NCBI GenBank assembly: GCA_004794785.1
Contig: SJOL01007418.1
Coordinates: 135,560 to 199,559, forward strand
Reading direction: 5' to 3'
Source of the DNA: Opisthorchis felineus
Taxonomy: Eukaryota > Platyhelminthes > Trematoda > Opisthorchiida > Opisthorchiidae
Length of the DNA stretch: 64,000 nucleotides
Shown: positions 36,701 through 45,330 of the stretch, one piece after another
Numbering within the stretch: position 1 is the stretch's first letter
Layout of the letters: every line of letters starts with the position of its first letter
Program-made: the position numbers and the translations under genes
The notes under the pieces: generated by a model
Told to the model about the DNA's origin: nothing
The model's input: the letters and a program-made list of their open reading frames with translations, nothing else
Database searches by the model: none

Positions 36701-37847
36701 CTACGGCCTCGATTGCGCAGCTATCAACCCCACCCTACCTCCAAACTATCGGTGAACGAAAATGTGGCAGCTAGAATCACTCCACGGCAAGTACGCAGTT
36801 TTCTCAGCTCGTGATGATTGATAATGATGATGATGATGACGTTTCCTGCTTTTTCCAAGTCGTTTGGTTGTTCCATACATCAGCTCCGGCCTTCCAGTAC
36901 GCTGTAATCCTAGACAATTCGTCTGACTAGAAGTTTTCAGTCCCATAGGTGATGCATGCGTACAGCAAATCCTCTTGTTTTCTTCTACCAGTACCAACTG
37001 TGTTCTTAGAGCTACCACGGGTTTCAAAGCGCTGGAGGGGAAAACCTGTAAAGTTCGCAGGCGTGGCGTTCGCAGGGGTGAATATTTTTACCTATAGTCG
37101 GTACTACTTAAGTGCACCGCACTGTATAGAATCTACTTTGACCTCTCTCTTGCACCTTCACACTGGTTTTCATGTGCGAAGTTTCTGCTCTCCGTCTCAG
37201 TGATACATGGCCACTATTATTGGGCTTTGTGGGCATGATCTGAGGGGCTGCGGTCCAAAAACTATCTATGCCGAGTAGTCGGAACGGACAAAAAATGGAG
37301 GAAGTGCCTTTCTGAGTGAAGTCGGCAGGTCTCTTGCTATGCAAAACGCTCTGCCTTAAAATCTTCACCAAATTCTCTATGGCCTCGAACATACATAAAC
37401 CTCCTTGCGGTAATCAACCGGTAGTTACCTTACCTTTGTTTGAATTCACCAAACAAGCCTTGGTAGGCCTTCTGACGCTCTCCTACTCTAAAAATCTATG
37501 GACAGGTAACCAGCAGTTTAAATTCGTGGGGGCTTTTCCTATACGTCCTTAGGGTTAATTTTCAAGGCTACTGAGAGAATATAGACATGTGCTGGAGGGC
37601 AAATCCGCTGTTTCGAGGTATGCACACAGAATGAGCAACGGAAAAAGTTGAGTCGACGGTATTTGTGGGAGAACTCGATGTGTTGCACTCTCAGGTAGAT
37701 AGTGTGAAAGAAACAACGGTGGCATGTCATATCGACGACCAGATGGCATGGACTAAGCTTACTTAAGATATCCATGAGGGCTTGTAAGGCATAACGGGCA
37801 CATACGTAAACACAGCGACTCACCTGCGTCAAACGAAGGCGATCCAT
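13813..37847 (-). CDS. MTMR6-like: Myotubularin-related phosphoinositide 3-phosphatase, MTMR6/7/8 type (14 exons)
   Basis: The proposed coding join, in transcription order, is 37847-37824, 33309-33193, 31291-31129, 28599-28442, 26495-26367, 26167-25900, 24176-23944, 22796-22543, 20103-19846, 17822-17525, 16628-16547, 16372-16191, 16081-15921 and 14020-13813. It totals 2535 nt (844 residues plus TAA) with every phase matching. Enzymes of this family remove the 3-phosphate from PI3P and PI(3,5)P2 on endosomal membranes. Residues 1 to about 100 form the PH-GRAM domain. The phosphatase domain follows to about 560, with the CX5R loop HCSDGWDR (Cys335, Arg341). A basic, coiled-coil-like stretch follows at about 560-585. 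The tail carries two CxxCG pairs (about 700-765). At 844 residues it is longer than the roughly 540-660 of vertebrate MTMR6-8. Introns are full of SINE, RTE and foldback repeats. Exons 1-12 are well supported; exons 13-14 are tentative. Confidence 0.85.
15921..16081 (-). CDS. MTMR6-like: Myotubularin exon 13 (second CxxCG), tentative
   Basis: Donor GTAAGC with a weak acceptor (ttgaagcag), 161 nt, phase 0 in and 2 out. It encodes [11 protein letters not shown] and then [13 protein letters not shown]. The second CxxCG would complete a zinc site with exon 12. An acceptor a few codons downstream is possible. Confidence 0.5.
16191..16372 (-). CDS. MTMR6-like: Myotubularin exon 12 (first CxxCG)
   Basis: Acceptor cattccag, donor GTGAGT, 182 nt, phase 1 in and 0 out. 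It encodes an acidic linker, then [21 protein letters not shown] Trp followed by a CxxC pair resembles the start of a FYVE-type or other zinc-binding finger; this is inference from one motif. Confidence 0.65.
16547..16628 (-). CDS. MTMR6-like: Myotubularin exon 11
   Basis: Acceptor gtttttacag, donor GTGAGT, 82 nt, phase 0 in and 1 out. It encodes [20 protein letters not shown]. It has no family similarity, as expected for the variable tail. I chose it because both splice sites are strong and its phases bridge exons 10 and 12 exactly. Confidence 0.6.
17525..17822 (-). CDS. MTMR6-like: Myotubularin exon 10 (end of phosphatase domain and basic helix)
   Basis: Acceptor cttttttccag, donor GTGAGT, 298 nt, phase 2 in and 0 out. 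It begins [19 protein letters not shown], aligning with the 'FW..MY..FDR.LHPR' C-terminal segment of the domain. A heptad-like [17 protein letters not shown] stretch follows where relatives carry a coiled coil. The 3' boundary is the best donor, but an earlier one is possible. Confidence 0.82.
18074..18258 (+). mobile_element. tRNA-derived SINE
   Basis: A box tggctcagtgg and B box ggttcgaaccc are followed by the family body and the end 'gctacagctgaacga'. It lies in myotubularin intron 9, antisense to the gene. Confidence 0.92.
18511..18692 (-). mobile_element. tRNA-derived SINE (inverted relative to the copy 250 bp away)
   Basis: On the minus strand the head 'cgaaatggctcagtggttaaag', a B box 'ggttcgaaccc' and the body ending 'gttacagctgaacga' are all present. 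With the plus-strand copy at 18074-18258 it forms an inverted SINE pair within intron 9, able to pair in the pre-mRNA. Confidence 0.92.
19187..19425. repeat. Foldback repeat, family G (compact copy)
   Basis: The left arm (about 19192-19260) and right arm (about 19349-19418) are inverted copies, with shared core 'actgtacagctgtttcat'. The interior of about 85 bp includes 'tctcgaactcgcgacctccc'. No transposase is seen; MITE-like. Confidence 0.65.
19606..19669. repeat. (TA)n microsatellite
   Basis: About 30 TA units with a single 'tac' interruption, in intron 9. Confidence 0.95.
19846..20103 (-). CDS. MTMR6-like: Myotubularin exon 9
   Basis: Acceptor ccttctcag, donor GTAAGT, 258 nt, phase 2 in and 2 out. 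It encodes [20 protein letters not shown] and ends LAPQLFR, matching the 'TYSLWPFL...YLNPLY' block. The middle part, rich in Asn, Thr and Ser, is longer than in vertebrate homologues. A (TA)n microsatellite lies about 180 bp into the next intron. Confidence 0.88.
20542..20581 (-). ncRNA. Hammerhead ribozyme-like motif (minus strand, mirror arm)
   Basis: Identical to the plus-strand motif because the two arms are perfect inverted copies. Transcription from either direction would therefore carry one motif and its complement. Confidence 0.45.
20609..20648 (+). ncRNA. Hammerhead ribozyme-like motif (plus strand)
   Basis: The order is gca, CTGAAGA, tgtctcc-tcgaat-ggtgac, GAAAC, GTC, tgc. CUGANGA and GAAA boxes match the hammerhead core, and helix II can form as GUCUCC/GGUGAC. 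Helix III would be only the self-complementary ACGU. Helix I is UGC/GCA. An extra U sits between the first box and helix II. It is thus a minimal, possibly dimeric type I form like those described in Penelope-like elements. Activity is untested. Confidence 0.45.
21031..22005. other. Intron 8 sequence, nothing identified
   Basis: No repeat or coding similarity recognised. Confidence 0.4.
22010..22210 (+). repeat. Diverged family G arm
   Basis: Contains 'tcgtcctgcaagtgaag' and 'gccgaaaagccgagaagca', the landmarks of the left arm of family G (compare 29866-29930). The matching right arm was not found. Confidence 0.5.
22543..22796 (-). CDS. MTMR6-like: Myotubularin exon 8
   Basis: Acceptor cacattag, donor GTTAGT, 254 nt, phase 0 in and 2 out. 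It encodes [17 protein letters not shown], then [14 protein letters not shown], then [15 protein letters not shown]. These match 'LIEKDWISFGHKF...SPVF.QFLECV' and 'FGNFLCNSQKER' of MTMR6-8. Confidence 0.94.
22800..23930. other. Intron 7 sequence, nothing identified
   Basis: No repeat similarity noted between exons 7 and 8. Confidence 0.4.
23944..24176 (-). CDS. MTMR6-like: Myotubularin exon 7 (catalytic loop)
   Basis: Acceptor atctccag, donor GTAAGT, 233 nt. It encodes [18 protein letters not shown] and then [18 protein letters not shown]. The catalytic Cys335 and Arg341 of the CX5R loop are intact, as are the Asp residues of the loop. The enzyme is therefore predicted to be active rather than one of the catalytically dead myotubularins. 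Confidence 0.96.
24906..25103. repeat. Degenerate palindrome of the hammerhead-like family
   Basis: The left half contains 'gctaagcttggcaatta', and the right half the inverted 'aactgccaaactcggcgaac' with 'gacgaaaagtctgcc'. The order is that of the intact palindrome at 20489-20701, with the centre and core boxes decayed. It lies in myotubularin intron 6. Confidence 0.55.
25900..26167 (-). CDS. MTMR6-like: Myotubularin exon 6
   Basis: Acceptor ttttag, donor GTAACG (a non-consensus +5 base, also seen at CCT5 exon 1), 268 nt, ending in phase 1. It encodes [30 protein letters not shown] and [18 protein letters not shown], all hallmark blocks of the phosphatase domain. The phase-1 end joins G to TC of exon 7 to give Val. 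Confidence 0.93.
26367..26495 (-). CDS. MTMR6-like: Myotubularin exon 5
   Basis: Acceptor ctgtag, donor GTAAGT, 129 nt, phase 0/0. It encodes ICDTYP, then [20 protein letters not shown], the conserved 'SSKFRSKGRFPVLSY' segment of myotubularins. Confidence 0.93.
26996..27160 (-). mobile_element. tRNA-derived SINE, with internal deletions
   Basis: On the minus strand it has the head 'cgagatagctcagtggtcagga', a modified B box and the end 'ggtgttacagctgaatga'. About 15 bp of the 3' body are missing. It lies in intron 4, in the same orientation as the gene. Confidence 0.85.
27737..27764. repeat. (AAT)n microsatellite
   Basis: About nine AAT units immediately abut the left arm of the 311-bp inverted repeat. 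On the minus strand the arm therefore ends in a (TTA)n tail, a LINE- or SINE-like 3' end that the right arm lacks. Confidence 0.9.
27763..28073 (-). repeat. Left arm of 311-bp inverted repeat flanking exon 4
   Basis: It is the reverse complement of 29016-29326 over 311 bp with 5 mismatches and no gaps by my reading. All five fall in the SINE-derived first 65 bp or so; the remaining roughly 245 bp are identical. It starts inside a SINE (27988-28073, minus) and ends at the (AAT)n tract. It lies in intron 4. Confidence 0.93.
27988..28073 (-). mobile_element. 5'-truncated tRNA-derived SINE
   Basis: Only the 3' half of the family is present, from 'cttgggcaac' to 'gttacagctgaacgata'. The truncation point coincides with the end of the inverted-repeat arm. 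Confidence 0.9.
28442..28599 (-). CDS. MTMR6-like: Myotubularin exon 4, bracketed by a 311-bp inverted repeat
   Basis: Acceptor ttccag, donor GTATGC, 158 nt, phase 1 in and 0 out. It encodes LPCFRL and then [32 protein letters not shown], matching the start of the phosphatase domain ('GVPN..W.LSDANRDY'). The arms of an inverted repeat lie 369 bp and 417 bp from the exon edges in the flanking introns. Skipping this exon would break the frame. Confidence 0.92.
28918..29101 (+). mobile_element. tRNA-derived SINE, well preserved
   Basis: Full head with A box tggctcagtgg and B box ggttcgaaccc, full body, and end 'gttacagctgaacgat'. Its 3' half from 29016 is the start of the right arm of the inverted repeat. 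It lies in intron 3, antisense to the gene. Confidence 0.93.
29016..29326 (+). repeat. Right arm of 311-bp inverted repeat flanking exon 4
   Basis: Partner of 27763-28073; the arms are separated by 942 bp that contain exon 4. Unlike the left arm it continues upstream into a complete SINE, and downstream into unique DNA with no TTA tail. It may therefore be the source copy. Confidence 0.93.
29742..29770. repeat. (CTA)n microsatellite
   Basis: Short interrupted array of CTA units in intron 3. Confidence 0.9.
29866..30300. repeat. Foldback repeat, family G (long copy)
   Basis: The left arm 'tcgtcctttaagtgaagcc...gaaaagccgagaagcactg' (landmarks) and the inverted right arm 'cccaataaggatgaaacagc' enclose about 270 bp. 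The interior shares 'tggcgct.t' and 'ctgatt.gcccc' motifs with 9700-9760. Confidence 0.6.
31129..31291 (-). CDS. MTMR6-like: Myotubularin exon 3 (PH-GRAM, end)
   Basis: Acceptor cttcgcag, donor GTAAGT, 163 nt, ending in phase 1. It encodes IASVERLPL, then [26 protein letters not shown]. This is the signature 'CKNF...IPRERDCHD' region of the MTMR6-8 subgroup. Open frames on the opposite strand here are shadows of this exon. Confidence 0.93.
31730..32517 (+). mobile_element. 5'-truncated RTE-type LINE with 12-bp target duplication
   Basis: It encodes the C-terminal part of the LINE protein: [20 protein letters not shown], then [13 protein letters not shown], then [19 protein letters not shown]. 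The frame is open from about 31730 to a stop near 32333. The short 3' UTR ends in 'ttcaaataaatcacgg' and a (GAT)n tail. The direct repeat ctgtggtgtaga at 31718-31729 and 32518-32529 bounds the insert. Its intact frame suggests a recent arrival. It lies in myotubularin intron 2, antisense to the gene. Confidence 0.9.
33193..33309 (-). CDS. MTMR6-like: Myotubularin exon 2 (PH-GRAM)
   Basis: Residues 9-47. The acceptor is ttcccag and the donor GTAAGT, phase 0/0, 39 codons. The motif [15 protein letters not shown] aligns with the PH-GRAM 'GTLYLTATHLLF' segment of MTMR6-8, and QEVW at the end aligns with the conserved tryptophan. Confidence 0.9.
33800..34290 (+). repeat. Dispersed non-coding repeat, family D
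   Basis: Homologous to 140-790 in block order (see that entry). Here it runs straight into the RTE-type 3' tail at 34291-34385. Confidence 0.6.
34291..34385 (+). mobile_element. RTE-type LINE 3' tail joined to family D
   Basis: 'ttcaaataaattatggttg' leads to 'agtgttgaacactgatg' and a short decayed GAT tail, as in 32440-32517. No target duplication was found. It may be a separate truncated insertion, or family D may be a non-autonomous element using the LINE tail. Confidence 0.65.
34505..36840 (+). mobile_element. Decayed RTE-type LINE, nearly full length
   Basis: In order it shows the apurinic endonuclease part ([17 protein letters not shown], then [18 protein letters not shown]), CVDSDHALV, and the linker [22 protein letters not shown]-related segments follow, then [34 protein letters not shown], and the C-terminal part to 36600. 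A (GAT)n tail lies at 36809-36840. Frames shift repeatedly and the central RT is deleted. A SINE (35147-35325) is inserted between the endonuclease and RT parts. It lies in myotubularin intron 1. Confidence 0.85.
35147..35325 (-). mobile_element. tRNA-derived SINE nested in the RTE copy
   Basis: On the minus strand: 'atggctcagtggttagagcg', B box 'ggttcgaacccc', and end 'gttacagctgaacga'. It is well preserved and splits an older LINE. Confidence 0.93.
37824..37847 (-). CDS. MTMR6-like: Myotubularin exon 1 (start codon, MDRLRLTQ)
   Basis: This is an eight-codon first exon. The ATG is followed by codons for MDRLRLTQ, then the strong donor GTGAGT, in phase 0. Vertebrate MTMR6-8 proteins begin with a comparable 8-residue segment before the PH-GRAM strand, and exon 2 begins in the same phase. 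The next exon lies 4.5 kb away across repeats. The match in length, sequence flavour and phase supports it, but a transcript would settle it. Confidence 0.7.
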
Positions 37848-38439
37848 GGGCCTTCGCGAGCAGACATTCAGGTGCTCGTTCCTGATTGGTTGAATGTTTT
37901 CTCACGTCAAGGGCTACTCGAAGTCATAATTGTTTTATTCCAAGGTCTTCACAGGCGTCACTAGGCGAGTAAGTGTCTTCTTAGATAACCCTAGCTCGTA
38001 ACCTCATGACAAAGCAGTTGTGGCTTCACTCTCGAAGCCGTCCCCTATCCCCCATTCGAGATTTCCATGCCTTTTTCGGTGGTTCCTGGTAGGCTACTGG
38101 GGTTGCCCATTTATCCGTGCATTTTTTTGCACAAAAGTACCAAACGTTCCAAAAAGCAGTCTCACTATCACTCGGACAGTCTGAAATGGTACCAGATTTC
38201 GCGTGTACACATTCTGATCTGAGTCCACTCTATTAATTGCCCTGCCAGGATTTGTAACGGTTACCTTTCCGTTTAATTACCCCTCCAAGCAATTTCACAC
38301 CAGCACCTACTATCCACATTTTGTTTTGTCTGTTTCACAATCACGCGTCAACTTCGTGCCAGTGAATACGACCTTTGGCCGACAACAGTTTCCGTGAACT
38401 CGTTAAGGGTGCAATGAAATTTCACATTGTTGTTTTTCA

Positions 38440-39129
38440 CGGTCCACTCGATGTATATAAGGACAGAACATGGCCAGCATATACACGCTCAACACTCTCG
38501 ACACAGGACACACAACACAGTCGACAAAAAAGCCCAGACGCACTTGCGCGCGCGCAGGGAGCAAGGAGCCAGCCGAACACTCCAAGTCAACTGAGTTCCA
38601 CAAATCTCCCCGGACAACTACGGAGCACCTGTAGCAGATATACTGCAGTGAAGACACGTCCCACGTCCGGAGCTTCACTCAGGCACCCTCAACACGCTAG
38701 ACGCCCTCAACACTCTCAACACACACCACAAGCACCACACGCACGTCAGAATGTAGGCAGGCTTAACACATCAACACATCGTGCCTCAGCTGCACGCCAC
38801 ATCGGCACTTGGATCTAGCGTCAACCAACATCAGCCACGGAACAATGAACAAGTGTGGGCGATAATACCGCCGAGAGAACACCACCTACATCCGGCCTCT
38901 CCTCGCACAACCTCACCAAAGACCTTACTAACCGATAAGTCTCCCTAATTTTGTGTGCTCCATTTTACATTGTATCTCTATTCATAGGGTGCACCTAATC
39001 TTGTAATCTATCTAAACGTAATACTCAAACTTTAATTAGTGTCTCTGTCTTTTGATACATAAGCTCAAAGTTGTATCACCAGAGCACTAATATATTCACC
39101 ATAAAAATCCAAGCAACCACGCTGAACAT
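38440..39129 (+). mobile_element. LTR-like sequence, possible solo or truncated LTR element
   Basis: A TATA-like 'gtatataagg' near 38453 is followed by about 650 bp of CA-rich leader and an AT-rich end at '..gctgaaca'. Then comes 'tgttggtggcaaagtggtcgcc', which resembles an LTR terminus followed by a primer-binding site. No gag-pol or second LTR was found. The start of the repeat is unresolved. Confidence 0.35.
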
Positions 39130-39179
39130 GTTGGTGGCAAAGTGGTCGCCAGCGACGCACATTCTAACTCGTTCCAGGG

Positions 39180-42100
39180 CTGGTCGCGCGGGAACTGCGG
39201 CGGCGTTTCCGAGGTTCGGCCTGACTCCCTGTTAAGCCCGTCCCATGCACTCTGCTGCACGGTTTCGACGCATTTTGGGTAGATTGCAGTCCGTTGGCAA
39301 CCTCACTACCGAATCCCTGTTTCTCACCCCCTTCATTTGCCCGAATCTGGTTGTCACACATCCGATAGTCACTCTCCACTCGGCTGACAAGACACTAAGA
39401 ATGACGTATCTTAGTCGCCCTTTCAGTCCTAGTTCGGACACGACTATTCCATGCCTATGTCAAGGCACATGATGGCCTTCAGAGATCCCAGCAGTGAGTA
39501 CATGTGTGCATGTATACACTCACCTAGAAGACCGAAGGCTTGCTGGCACCTGTCATCGGTTATCATTACTGGACTCAGAACCTATTGGTGTTTGAGAGAA
39601 TATGAAGACGCTGACCTCATCGTTTACACTGAAGGGGGGAGGAAACTGGAACGAACCGCAGGTACGTCTAAAGATACGGGTATAAGCAAACAAAAGCTAC
39701 ACAAAGTATAACTTTATATGCATAAATTACGCATGATGGTATATGAATGCCAATGCAGCTTGCTAGCATGACATTCAATTTCATGGTGGATAACAGAATT
39801 TATCAGGAGAAGGCACGACGATAGAAAGACTCAATCGATCGCTCGTTTGAGAACCTGCGGCGAGAAGGCGAAAAGGTAGATTCGAGGAGCTTGGTCTAAG
39901 ACAGAATCACCACGTAGTTGAGGTTTGTGGAAAGGCTTGGGCATAGTATGGTTTAAACTAGACGGTGGTTGTAGCCAACTAAGCTTTTGGGGGCTAGGGT
40001 ACTTAAGGAAGAGTAGGTTGAGGCGGGATAACTCCCCCGGTTGAGGTAAATTTTAGAGGGAGGGCGGTGATTTTGTAGTCTTCCACTATGAACATTGCAC
40101 CGTATTCTGATCGTGCTTCAGCAAGGAATCCTAAAAAAGATTGCAGCGCGCCAGGATGAACCGAATCAAAGAGGGCTGAAGGGTAAAACTTTGCATTGAC
40201 CAACTGAGAGAACACACATTTGAGGAACCAAAATATTCTGATAAACATTTTAAAATGAAGAGGGAGCATCTACGAAGGGGTTTTTGGGTATGATATAGAC
40301 GCCAGGGCACTCGTGGTGGGTATGCCGTTTGTCAAAACGATGAAGCTAGTGTGAAACGACAGTCGCTCAGTTTTCAAGCACTGTATAGGCTTTGCAAGTG
40401 TTCGGTTGTAAATGGTCGTTCTGAGAACAGGCGAAAATTTTGTAGATCTCTGAACCATACTTTCAGCAAGTAGGGGACCATTCGAGATCCGAGGGGGAAG
40501 GTGGAAACATGTTACCTAAAATAATGATGACCACATGTTCAGGGAATGAACTTTCGGGGACACCACTGGTACCATGGAGACGAGAGGGAACAGCCCCAAA
40601 GGCCCTGATACCTGGGAACCGATAGATCATGAATGAGGCTAACCAGCAGGGAGTAAGATCTGGGAATGCCCAAGTCCTCCAAGCGACTTACAATTATTTC
40701 TTCCGGTGTCAATTAGATTACCTTTGAGAAATCAAATAAAATGCAGCCTATCACTTGCCCGTTCACGAGAGCGATGTGGGCCCCGGCGGAAAGTGGTTTG
40801 CATCGACTGAGTCGGGTCGGACGGGGAGGACGTCATGCTTAGAAGAATGTGGAACATAATGAAGTTCGCACCCCTTCACTGATAGCAAAAAATGCTAGCG
40901 CCTATGGGTTTTTCCGCCAGGCACCAATTGTTGATTGAAGCTGATAGCAGTGCTTCGGGTCTGGTGGCCCATTCCCTTACATTCACTATCCATCACATAC
41001 CATGTTGCTGTACACAGCAGATTCCGGTAAACTATTCGATTATTTTGGAGGTTCTATCCCCATCAGTCCTCATGTGTTTGCTGTCCATTATAATTATATT
41101 TCTTCATACTTATACTGTTTTTGCATCTAAGCCTCTAGTAGTATGATAGCCTTATGTTGGGAAGCTTAACTAGTATTTGATTGCTACCCTACTGAGGATA
41201 AATCCACCCCTATCTTGCTACATTTCGTCATTTTTGTCACTACCCTAGCTGTAATACACTTTAAGTTAGTTTATTCTTTTAATGACACCCATCATATCTG
41301 ATACCCCTTCTAACTACCAGGCCTGACTGATCTCATCCCATTCCTCCCCTTCCCAAGCTTCAAACTTTGGCAGTAGCTGCTCCGAAATACCCGTATGGCC
41401 GTCATTCGTTCATTCTGGCTGGTCCCCAGTTTACACTCATATGTTCCTCCAACTGAATCGAAATTTCCCGCGACTCTACATCGGCTTGACTCTACCTGTG
41501 TCAATCCCCTCGTCGAACCCAGAACCAGCCGCCACAGGAATGCATATCCCTTGCCCGATCGCCGCAACCTTGACGTCCGTTACGGGGCTGTCTAGAAACC
41601 GAAGTATGTCAGTGCAATAATGGCACGGCACTGTCATACTTAGTCTGATGGCACACCCGAAACTATTTTCCTCCTACCCTCGACCTTCACCTCCCGCCCA
41701 CTTGGGCCTGTATTTGCAACTACGAACAAATTGTTCAGTCGGCCCCATCCGCCTCTAGTACAAGTTCGTCCCAACACACTGAACGTTTCTTTTGGACTTA
41801 ACCATCCTGGTTTTCCGCTGCGATCTCAGTTTGCCCTTTCCATAATTTCGGCGATTTTATTTTCGGCTTTCGTTCGGCCCTATGCAGTGCACTATCTCCC
41901 CATCGGAATTATCCTTTTCAACTGACTTCCCTACAACAGCGACACTAGCGAGTCCACCTAGTTCCAATGTTAACCATATTTTTGAGATGTTACTTGCCAT
42001 GTGTTTCCACTTTGAATGTTTCCATCATCTCCGTTTTTGCTTTTTTTGACCCTGGCCATTTACTGAACCACCCGAGGTCACTCACGGCCAGCAACTGTTT

Positions 42101-43830
42101 TTCAGTTTTAGTTCAAGTCAGCCGGCTTCATCATTGAACTGGTCGTACCCCATGCTCCATTGTCCTAGTTTTTTTGTTCCGACAACTACGATGACTTTTC
42201 ACGTAATAAGCATGCCTCGTTGGTTGCACGTTCCACCCCGTTGTGTTGTCGGCCGCCGCGTTCAGGTTGTAACGACCCAATCATGCCTTGATTTGTATAC
42301 CCCCAACAGATAGGGAAATAAACCTGTTCTTATTGTTACTAACCCTTCTGGGATGGACGTACACTCTATACCACCTTCGCGAGTTATAATACCTCTCACT
42401 TGATATAAACTTCGCGCCTGCCCATCGGTGTACCATGTAAGGTGGTAGATGTGTGCTATAGGGAGTGTGGAGCAGCAGAGTTGTGGCCGATCGGCACTGA
42501 TTTGACCCTAGACTGTACCCTAGAGTGCATGTTGCGCTTCTGATTGGCACTGATTCTGCATTTTCGTATCCTGTGATATGATACTCCGTAGTTCCCCAGT
42601 CTCAGCCGTGGCTAAGCCTGCTGGTGGTCCAGCACGGGGGACAATGACTGTCCCGTTCTCCCGCTGGCACCGTTGACTTTGTCACATTTCTTGGTACCGA
42701 TCGAGAGGCTCCAGTCTAGTTTAAAGCTTTGTCGGGGTTGTGATGAAGACCCTCCCAGTTGTTATAGTTGCAGAAGCGGTTTGGATAATCAACACAAACT
42801 GGAGATTTACTTCCAAGCCAGCTTGGCAGATAGCTGCGGTTGAGCGGAATCATCTGAACCCTTCCGAAACCACGTCATTTGCTGGAGAATTGCATTATAA
42901 CCTACCCTACACGAAACCTCAGAATCTCCTTCAGCTGATCATTAAGGCCACACGCCTCTGGCTTTGCAATCCGGACACGGTGGGTGACTGAACTGAAGGC
43001 CATTGAAAGGCAAGAATACCCTGGGACAAGCCCATGCCGCCTGGAGCTGACTAGCCCACTTCCCGTCACATGGCTTCGAAGGCTCATTGGGCCATAATCT
43101 GAACCGGCAGTGCTTCATAAAGCGGCGCAGGCTGGGGTTAGTGAGTAAGACAAGGGTGCCCAAGGTGCGTCGAAGTATAGGAAAACACCATCCGTCATTT
43201 TGTGTTTCTAGTTGGTCCATAAAATTGTGTAGCTGCCAGCTGAGCTCCCGATATCGGAGATATGTGGCATGAGCCGGGTCTTTGCAAGTGCAATTGTGAA
43301 CAAGCGTTCAACATAGGCTGACTGCTGAACATGAGAAAGCCTATTGATAAAACTGAAACAGTACGTGAAAAAGCATTTCAACACTGTCTCTGCTGAATCC
43401 GAAGAAGGTGAGTTGGAGGGTATTCGTTGATGTCTTGGGTGCCAGAGTTGTTACCTGAACACTGTCTTCTGTCCTGGGGTTTGACAGGAACCTTTACGGC
43501 ACATTCCATTGCTTCCTGCCTTTGCTGACTCCAATACCTATGGATCATCTGTGAGGTGCTTTTTGTCAACCACTAGGTTGGGCCAACTGTACCTCTTGTT
43601 TCTGGGGGCACAGTTTACCGCTTCGCGGACGAAAAAGATGTGTAAACATCCTCTTCGAAGTCACCCATGGATCTTTTCCATACCACATGCAAACTCCCAT
43701 ACCGAGAGAGCCCACCACCCAACCAAATGAGTCTGGGTTCATCTATCCCCGTTATATCATTACCTTGTGTTTTTTATCATCACTATCACCGTTATAACGG
43801 TTAGAGATACAATCCATTACTAACTAACTG
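39180..43830. other. Intergenic, nothing firmly identified
   Basis: Short frames (under 95 codons) without motifs. C/T-rich tracts at 40900-42200 could be an untranslated part of the LINE that follows, but I have no second copy to compare. Confidence 0.35.
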
Positions 43831-43839
43831 CCCGCCAGA

Positions 43840-45330
43840 AGCAGCGGGTAAGGCCTACTTCTTTGACCCAATTTTAGCCCTTTCTCCCACCTGTAGTTCA
43901 GTGCTCGTGCTATGCTGAACCTAGTCTACGAAGCCCTGGCTTCCTATTGGAAAGAACCTGTGTTTCGTCAGTCGCTTGACGAAGGCCGCTATCTCTCTCC
44001 TTGGAAGGAAGCGATTGTCACGCCAATCTGCAAAAATGGTGATCGACTGTCGCCTGGCAGCTACAGGCCTATAAACCTCACTACCGTGCCGTGCAAGGTG
44101 ATGGAACGCATTTTGAAGCGAGCCATCCTAGACCACCTTACCTTCAACAACTTGATATCTCCAGCTCAACACGGATTTCTCCCAAACCGTTCTTGCGTGA
44201 CGAACATGCTCGTATTCATGGACAGCTTAATCCAAGCCAAGGACGAGGGACTCATATCGGATGCCATATTTTTCGACTTCTCAAAAACATTCGATCGAAT
44301 ACCACACGTCCCGCTGCTCCACAAACTCGAGTCTTACGGGCTTCAAGGGGAAATCCTTTTCTGGATCAAGGCGTTCCTATCAGACAGAACATTCCGAGTG
44401 AAAGTAGGCTGAAGCTACTCTTCTCCAGCGCCGGTTTTTATTTGAGCCCATCAAGGGTCCGTTTTGGGACCACTGCTGTTTCTGATATACGTCAACGACC
44501 TTCCAGACGTTCTTTCAAGTCCATGTCTACTTTTAGCGGACGACTTGAAATCCTGGTGTCCCAAATGGATGTAGACGCTGCAAAACAGTGGCTGTTGGAC
44601 TGGCACCTTCCTCTGAATGACGAAAAGTGCGTCCATATGTCATTTGGAGGAGAGCTAGCAAACACCTTTGTCGTGCATGGTGAGAATGGACCAGAAGACA
44701 TCACGAAGACAGATAACAAAAAGGATTTGGGTATCTGGCTCCCTTCAAACATACCCTCCTCACTGCACCATGAGAAATCGGGCGAAAAGGCATTCGCCGT
44801 TCTACGGATGATTCGGCGCACCTTCCCTCTTATTACTCGCATGGACTTCCTAATATTCTATGGGGCCTACGTCAGACCGCTTCTTGACTACGCCAACCAA
44901 GTTGTCTTGTCAGGACGCACGAAGGACGTAACCCTCATTGAGCGTGTCCAGCGAGCTGCTACGAAAATGGTTGCCCGCCTTAGGTCCGTGGACTACGAAA
45001 TGCGTCTCGCGGCGCTTGACCTCTTTCTCCTCGAATATCGCCGCCTCGGAGGGGACCTAATTCTTACTTGTGCCCTGTTTGAACAAGGTTTGGCCAACAG
45101 GTTTTTCACCGTTGAGCCAGCAAACACACGGCGGGGACATGGTAAGATTTTCAAGCTCAGAGCGCACAGTTGCAGAAGGCAAAATTTGTCTCATTTCATG
45201 TAGTAGCCGCGTGGAATAACCTTCCCCCGACGGTTGTCCACGCTCCTTCTAGAACCCAGTTCAAAACACTATTAGACACTTTTTTATGCGAGTCCTCTTG
45301 CTGGCAAACATACTGCCCCGCGCTGAGAAC
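43840..45330 (+). mobile_element. CR1-like LINE reverse transcriptase, frameshifted
   Basis: At 43912-44410 it encodes [47 protein letters not shown] and [22 protein letters not shown] motifs of the CR1/jockey group. A second frame carries [18 protein letters not shown] and LLADDLKSW, the catalytic ADD. A third, from about 44565, carries the thumb and C-terminal region ([18 protein letters not shown], then [13 protein letters not shown]) to 45203. At least two frameshifts make it inactive. The start of the 370-codon frame (44091) is out of register until about 44540. It ends about 200 bp before CCT5. Confidence 0.88.

Noticed and set aside
38375..38818. Secreted, Ser/Thr/His-rich small protein
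   Set aside because: No signal peptide or conserved motif; the CA-rich composition fits an LTR-like leader better.
44091..45203. Single 370-codon protein
   Set aside because: The first 150 codons or so are out of register with the reverse transcriptase; the real coding signal switches frame twice.
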